This document shows, in pieces, positions 6,175-7,095 of a stretch of 7,095 bases of DNA. Position numbers and translations under genes: made by a program. The stretch is from Candidatus Thalassarchaeaceae archaeon (GTDB lineage: Archaea > Thermoplasmatota > Poseidoniia > Poseidoniales > Thalassarchaeaceae). How positions within the stretch are numbered: the stretch's first letter is position 1; each line of letters starts with the position of its first letter. Under the pieces are notes generated by a model. It had not been told where the DNA came from. It was given only the letters and a program-made list of their open reading frames with translations, and made no database searches. The stretch lies in NCBI GenBank assembly GCA_013330385.1, contig DUIL01000112.1:5550-12644 (forward strand), written 5' to 3'.

Positions 6175-7095
6175 CTAATGGACAACGAGTTGCTGCCAAA
6201 GGTCCAAATCATCTCTTTTCACAACATATCTGATTATGTCACCAACGAGGTAAACACTACCCAATACTAAGACATCAACGCCCTCTTGATTAGCCATTAT
6301 TACTGCTGATTCGAGGGCTTCTGCCGGATTTCTTCGAATCAACGCAGGATCCAATCTGTTTGCACAAACTAGAGACTCGAGAGTTTCTGCATCAACTGCT
6401 GGTTTACGACCAGAAGTTGGTTCTGTAATTATGAAATGACGGAATATATTGCTGTGCCACATCTCTGATGTGACATCTGAAAGTATTTCTTCTAAATTCT
6501 CCTTCTCGGTCATTCCAATGACCACTATGCAGGGTTTTTGTGTTTGATCTAATTCTTTGCGAAGTCCCTCTAGATTGTGTGCAGCACTGATTCTTACTTT
6601 ACGATTGAACCATTCTTGAGGCGGCCAATTATGAGACCTGCCCGGCCATATTGTGTTCGAGTTTACAGAATTCCAATTCATTACCAAGCATATTCTGTTT
6701 GCAAACTCATTCCAAATTCTCCATGGGTCTGAATTATTTTCAGGTTCGTAAAACCAAATGTCATCTCCGACACTAGATAGAACCTCCATAACCTCAGAAT
6801 TTTCATGCTGAAGTGCAACGATTGGCACACCTTCTCTATGGATTCCAATCTTTGCTTGAGCAATATCGGCCAATGTAGGCCCTAGTACTTCTGTGTGGTC
6901 AAGAGAAATTGTAGTAATCACGCACAAATCGGCATCGACAAGTCTGGTTGCATCACCAGCACCACCCATCCCGGTCTCAATGATACCACGTTGGACACCA
7001 AGATCTGAAAAGGCAAGCATGGCTATTGCAAAAGTAGCCTCATAGAAAGTTGGTTCTTCGCCACCCTCGGCAGCAAGGGCTTCACTAGCCATTCT
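6175..7095 (-). CDS. folC: Dihydrofolate/folylpolyglutamate synthase, 5' end missing (partial)
   Basis: Mur-ligase-family enzyme that joins glutamate to dihydropteroate and/or extends folate polyglutamate tails, using ATP in the cytoplasm. The frame is still open at the right edge, so the N-terminal part with the P-loop lies outside; the ATG at 7092 is internal. Counting that Met as 1: PTFYEATFA (14-22), ETGMGGAGDAT (39-49), ISLDHTEVLG (62-71), AQAKIGI with Lys81 in the position of the carbamylated lysine, WPGR (149-152), AAHN (170-173), VVIGMTEKEN (190-199), ITEP (222-225), and the closing GSVYLVGDI (278-286), all typical of FolC in the right order. Oddities: the segment between the central and C-terminal domains is short and lacks a clear GxHQ/NAA element, the usual DGAHN reads SAAHN, and DKD-like residues are changed. 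Frame and motif order are intact, so I do not call it a pseudogene. It probably heads the operon with the small membrane protein and dCMP deaminase. Confidence 0.88.
   Translation of the reverse strand, partial: RMASEALAAEGGEEPTFYEATFAIAMLAFSDLGVQRGIIETGMGGAGDATRLVDADLCVITTISLDHTEVLGPTLADIAQAKIGIHREGVPIVALQHENSEVMEVLSSVGDDIWFYEPENNSDPWRIWNEFANRICLVMNWNSVNSNTIWPGRSHNWPPQEWFNRKVRISAAHNLEGLRKELDQTQKPCIVVIGMTEKENLEEILSDVTSEMWHSNIFRHFIITEPTSGRKPAVDAETLESLVCANRLDPALIRRNPAEALESAVIMANQEGVDVLVLGSVYLVGDIIRYVVKRDDLDLWQQLVVH

Noticed and set aside
6164..6199. TTG start giving the small membrane protein 12 more residues
   Set aside because: It overlaps the end of folC, uses a weak start codon and adds no recognisable sequence; the ATG at 6163 or 6139 is simpler.
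1..7095. tRNA, rRNA, CRISPR array, insertion sequence or phage remnants
   Set aside because: Almost every base is assigned to coding genes with motifs; I saw no cloverleaf, repeated spacer pattern, transposase motif or terminal inverted repeats.
6175..7095. FolC as a frameshifted pseudogene
   Set aside because: Despite the short middle segment, one open frame carries the motifs of both domains in the right order, down to the C-terminal GSVYLVGD.

Overview
The window looks like ordinary chromosomal DNA from a euryarchaeon, most likely a planktonic one of the Marine Group II/III (Poseidoniia) kind. The archaeal evidence is a Ser/His signal peptidase of the archaeal/ER type with a second C-terminal membrane span, a long Lhr-type helicase with C-terminal zinc-ribbon and helix-hairpin-helix elements, and a UPF0200-type P-loop kinase, a family typical of archaea. 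The assignment to Marine Group II/III is inferred from this gene mix, from an acidic membrane protein with a CGDGIDND-type metal-binding loop, and from tight gene packing. No marker gene in the window proves it.

The genes form three transcription units. (1) Minus strand, about 1684 down to 41: an unrecognised four-span membrane protein, followed without a gap by signal peptidase I, whose strong Shine-Dalgarno sequence lies inside the end of the upstream gene. (2) Plus strand, 1801 to 5379: the Lhr-type helicase, then after 9 bases the UPF0200 kinase. Units 1 and 2 diverge from a spacer of about 116 bases (1685-1800) that must hold both promoters. (3) Minus strand, from beyond the right edge down to 5376: folC (5' end cut off by the window), a small single-span membrane protein with an acidic Cys-Asp loop, and a dCMP deaminase whose ATG overlaps the stop of the small gene (ATGA). 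Units 2 and 3 converge so tightly that their two TAA stops share the palindrome TTAA at 5376-5379.

Functionally, unit 3 has a plausible theme. FolC makes (polyglutamylated) folate and dCMP deaminase makes dUMP, and thymidylate synthase consumes both dUMP and methylene-tetrahydrofolate. Unit 1 concerns protein export and membrane processing. Unit 2 pairs a nucleic-acid helicase with a small nucleotide-type kinase whose substrate cannot be fixed from sequence.

I found no tRNA, rRNA, CRISPR array, insertion sequence or phage gene, and no clearly new multi-gene system. The points most worth a second look are the shortened FolC with altered signature motifs, the small acidic-loop membrane protein coupled to dCMP deaminase, the unknown membrane partner of the signal peptidase, and the shared TTAA stop.
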